Source: Haemophilus parainfluenzae T3T1 (GTDB taxonomy: Bacteria > Pseudomonadota > Gammaproteobacteria > Enterobacterales > Pasteurellaceae). Taken from it: DNA of 64,000 nucleotides. Made by a program: the position numbers and the translations under genes. A model generated the notes under the pieces. That model worked only from the letters and a program-made list of their open reading frames with translations. It made no database searches and was not told where the DNA came from. Shown here one piece after another: positions 61,946-64,000 of this stretch (position 1 is its first letter; the number at the start of each line of letters is the position of its first letter). Where the stretch lies: assembly GCF_000210895.1 (NCBI RefSeq), contig NC_015964.1, positions 1,013,501 to 1,077,500 of the forward strand, written 5' to 3'.

Positions 61946-62896
61946 ATGCTGACATTTAATCCACAAGATCCTTTTTCTTGCTTTGTCACTCAAAGCCTTT
62001 CCATGAAAAGTGCGGTCGAAAATGCACAACGTTTTGCGATGTTTGATGTACCGCTTTTAATTCAAGGTGAAACAGGCACGGGTAAAGACTTATTAGCAAA
62101 AGCTTGTCATTTTGCGAGCTTGCGTCGTGAGAAAAAATTCATTGCGGTAAATTGTGCAGGTTTGCCAGATGAAGATGCGGAAAGCGAAATGTTTGGGCGT
62201 AAAGTGGGTGATAGTGAAACCATCGGTTTTTTTGAATATGCTCACGAAGGTACGGTGTTGCTGGATGGCATTGCTGAGCTTTCATTAAGTTTACAGGCAA
62301 AATTATTACGTTTTTTAACGGATGGTTCTTTCCGTCGAGTAGGTGAAGAAAAAGAACATCATGCAAATGTTCGTGTGATTTGTACTTCACAAGAACCGAT
62401 GGAAAAACTGTTAGAACAAGGGAAATTACGCAGTGATTTATTCCATCGTTTAAATGTTTTAGCACTAAATGTGCCGCCATTGCGTGAGCGAGTGGAGGAC
62501 ATTCAGCCTTTAACGGACGGTTTTTTACAAGAAATCAGCACACAGCTTAAGATTTCAATGTCGCAATATGATGCTGATTTTCTGAATTATTTAAAAGGGC
62601 AGCCTTGGCAAGGTAATGTGCGAGAGCTTTACAACGTCTTGTATCGTGCCTGTTCCTTAGCGAAGAATAACCAGCTTGATATTGAAAGTTTAAATTTAAA
62701 ACCTGTACAAAGTGCGGTCATTTCTGCAGATGATTTTGGTGAGCAAACACTGGATGAGATCATGGGGCAATATGAGGCGAGTGTACTCCGCGCTTTTTAT
62801 GCCCAGTATCCAAGTACGCGTAAATTGGCACAACGATTAGGTGTATCACACACAGCGATTGCCAATAAATTAAAACAATACGGTATTAGTAAATAA
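61946..62896 (+). CDS. tyrR: Short TyrR-type regulator
   Basis: Regulator of aromatic amino acid genes, 316 aa. It contains the AAA+ domain (Walker A GETGTGKD, residues 40-47) and a C-terminal helix-turn-helix ([24 protein letters not shown]). The N-terminal ACT and PAS domains of E. coli TyrR are absent. The GAFTGA sigma-54 loop is missing, and Walker B reads LLDGI instead of LLDEI. Known H. influenzae TyrR is similarly short. It ends overlapping the convergent hflX by 11 bases. Confidence 0.9.
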   Translation: MLTFNPQDPFSCFVTQSLSMKSAVENAQRFAMFDVPLLIQGETGTGKDLLAKACHFASLRREKKFIAVNCAGLPDEDAESEMFGRKVGDSETIGFFEYAHEGTVLLDGIAELSLSLQAKLLRFLTDGSFRRVGEEKEHHANVRVICTSQEPMEKLLEQGKLRSDLFHRLNVLALNVPPLRERVEDIQPLTDGFLQEISTQLKISMSQYDADFLNYLKGQPWQGNVRELYNVLYRACSLAKNNQLDIESLNLKPVQSAVISADDFGEQTLDEIMGQYEASVLRAFYAQYPSTRKLAQRLGVSHTAIANKLKQYGISK

Positions 62897-64000
62897 TTTC
62901 TGACAGTTTAGGGAATTGTTTACAAAGTTTAAGCCATTCGACTTTATCAATTTGTACATTGAGGATAAATTCACCCTCATCTGAAATTTGTTCGTGACGA
63001 ATGCTATCTAATTGATAGAGCGCGTGGCGGATTTTGCTCTCTTGTGGGAGCAGCGTGAGGGTGAAAGAAAGTATCTCATTTTTCAACCGCACTTTAATGG
63101 CTTCAAGCAGTAGATCTAATCCTTCACCTGAATGTGCTGAAAGGTAAACGGCAACGGGCTTATTCTCGTCATCATATTCAATATGAGGCGTCACATTTTC
63201 CAATAAATCAATTTTGTTATACACCAGCAATGCAGGCACTTTGTCTGCTTTAATTTCTTCCAACACTAAATTCACGGCTTCGATATTTTCGATCTTTCGA
63301 GCGTCTGCCGCATCAATGACGTGCAATAACAAACTGGCTTCTACCGTTTCTTGCAACGTAGATTTAAAAGCGGAAACTAAATCATGGGGAAGTTGGCGAA
63401 CGAAACCCACGGTATCGGCGAGAATTGCCGTACCAATATCTTGAATTTGTAAACGTCTTAATGTGGGATCGAGGGTAGCAAAAAGCTGATCCGCCGCATA
63501 GACATTGGCTTGCGTGATGAAATTGAATAGTGTTGATTTCCCCGCATTGGTATAACCCACTAAAGAAATGGTCGGAATATCCGCTTTTTGTCGGGTTTGG
63601 CGATTTTGATTGCGTTGTTTTTCGACTTTGGCCAAACGATTTTGCAACTGTGCAATACGAACCTTGATTAAACGGCGATCCGTTTCTAATTGCGTTTCGC
63701 CTGGACCACGTAATCCAACTGCACCTTTTTGCTGATCTAAGCCTGTTTTTCGACGAACTAATCGAGTGGATAAATGCTTAAGCTGAGCTAATTCAACTTG
63801 CAATTTCCCCTCGTGCGAGCGGGCTCGTTGGGCAAAGATATCTAAAATGACCCCAGTGCGATCCACTACGCGGCATTGGCAGATGCTTTCCAAATTACGG
63901 GTTTGAGCAGGGGTTAATTGATGATTCGCCAAAACCACATCGGCATCTAAAGTTTTCACTGCATCTGCAATTTCTTGTGCTTTCCCCTCACCGATAAAAT
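62886..64000 (-). CDS. hflX: GTPase HflX, 5' end outside window
   Basis: Ribosome-binding GTPase that splits stalled or stressed ribosomes. The frame is open to the right edge (…[20 protein letters not shown]), so the N-terminus is missing; the GTG at 63959 is internal. The HflX N-domain shows [16 protein letters not shown] and [12 protein letters not shown]. The G domain has [32 protein letters not shown] and NKIDLL. Confidence 0.95.
   Translation of the reverse strand, partial: FIGEGKAQEIADAVKTLDADVVLANHQLTPAQTRNLESICQCRVVDRTGVILDIFAQRARSHEGKLQVELAQLKHLSTRLVRRKTGLDQQKGAVGLRGPGETQLETDRRLIKVRIAQLQNRLAKVEKQRNQNRQTRQKADIPTISLVGYTNAGKSTLFNFITQANVYAADQLFATLDPTLRRLQIQDIGTAILADTVGFVRQLPHDLVSAFKSTLQETVEASLLLHVIDAADARKIENIEAVNLVLEEIKADKVPALLVYNKIDLLENVTPHIEYDDENKPVAVYLSAHSGEGLDLLLEAIKVRLKNEILSFTLTLLPQESKIRHALYQLDSIRHEQISDEGEFILNVQIDKVEWLKLCKQFPKLSEIIY

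Noticed and set aside
61946-62896. Sigma-54-dependent activator
   Set aside because: The GAFTGA loop and Walker B Glu are absent; the protein matches short TyrR.

Overview
The window is chromosomal DNA of a gamma-proteobacterium of the family Pasteurellaceae, most likely a Haemophilus close to H. parainfluenzae. The main sign is many copies of the Hin-type DNA uptake signal AAGTGCGGT on both strands. Gene content (FadL/P1-type porin, short TyrR, CueR/CopZ/CopA, PbgA/YejM) and the fairly low G+C look agree. Nearly everything is housekeeping. I see no rRNA, IS element, prophage, CRISPR array or obvious defence island.

Layout. 1-17000 (+ strand): envelope biogenesis, with the end of pyrH, then frr-dxr-uppS-cdsA-rseP-bamA-skp-lpxD-fabZ-lpxA-lpxB-rnhB. 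This covers isoprenoid carrier, phospholipid, outer-membrane protein assembly and lipid A synthesis. A minus-strand DUF4189 lipoprotein gene sits between pyrH and frr. An SLC13/RCK transporter and a TbpB-like surface lipoprotein with 30-bp tandem repeats follow. 17000-27400: aspA (-), groES-groEL, ygfB, pepP, uspA, alaS, csrA, galU. 27400-38600: aqpZ (-), metJ, the copper module cueR/copZ-copA, cpxRA and bamE (-), yejK (-), yejL-yejM, and an amidohydrolase. 38600-41000: four near-identical tRNA-Val(TAC) genes, gltX and tRNA-Ala(GGC). 41000-50300 (mostly -): mtgA, trpR, slt, yciI-yciA-yciB-yciC, purMN, yfcZ, then fadL (+). 50300-64000: ogt-mutH (+), tilS-pdxY-accA (-), znuBC (-), mepM (+), a four-gene iron-siderophore ABC system (+), short tyrR (+), and hflX (-), cut by the window end.

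Regulation can be read from sequence at many places: a sigma-32 promoter before groES, a sigma-E-like promoter before skp, a hybrid CRP/FNR site at -41.5 of aspA, a textbook CueR operator in a 19-bp spacer, a PurR box before purM, a FadR-like site before fadL, candidate MetJ, TrpR and Fur sites, and strong sigma-70 promoters for the tRNAs. Many intrinsic terminators are built from inverted pairs of uptake signals or one-base variants of them.

I found no convincing new multi-gene system. The least explained items are the repeat-bearing TbpB-like lipoprotein, the DUF4189 lipoprotein inside a conserved gene block, the perfect 9+3+9 palindrome between znuC and mepM, and the amidohydrolase of unknown substrate.
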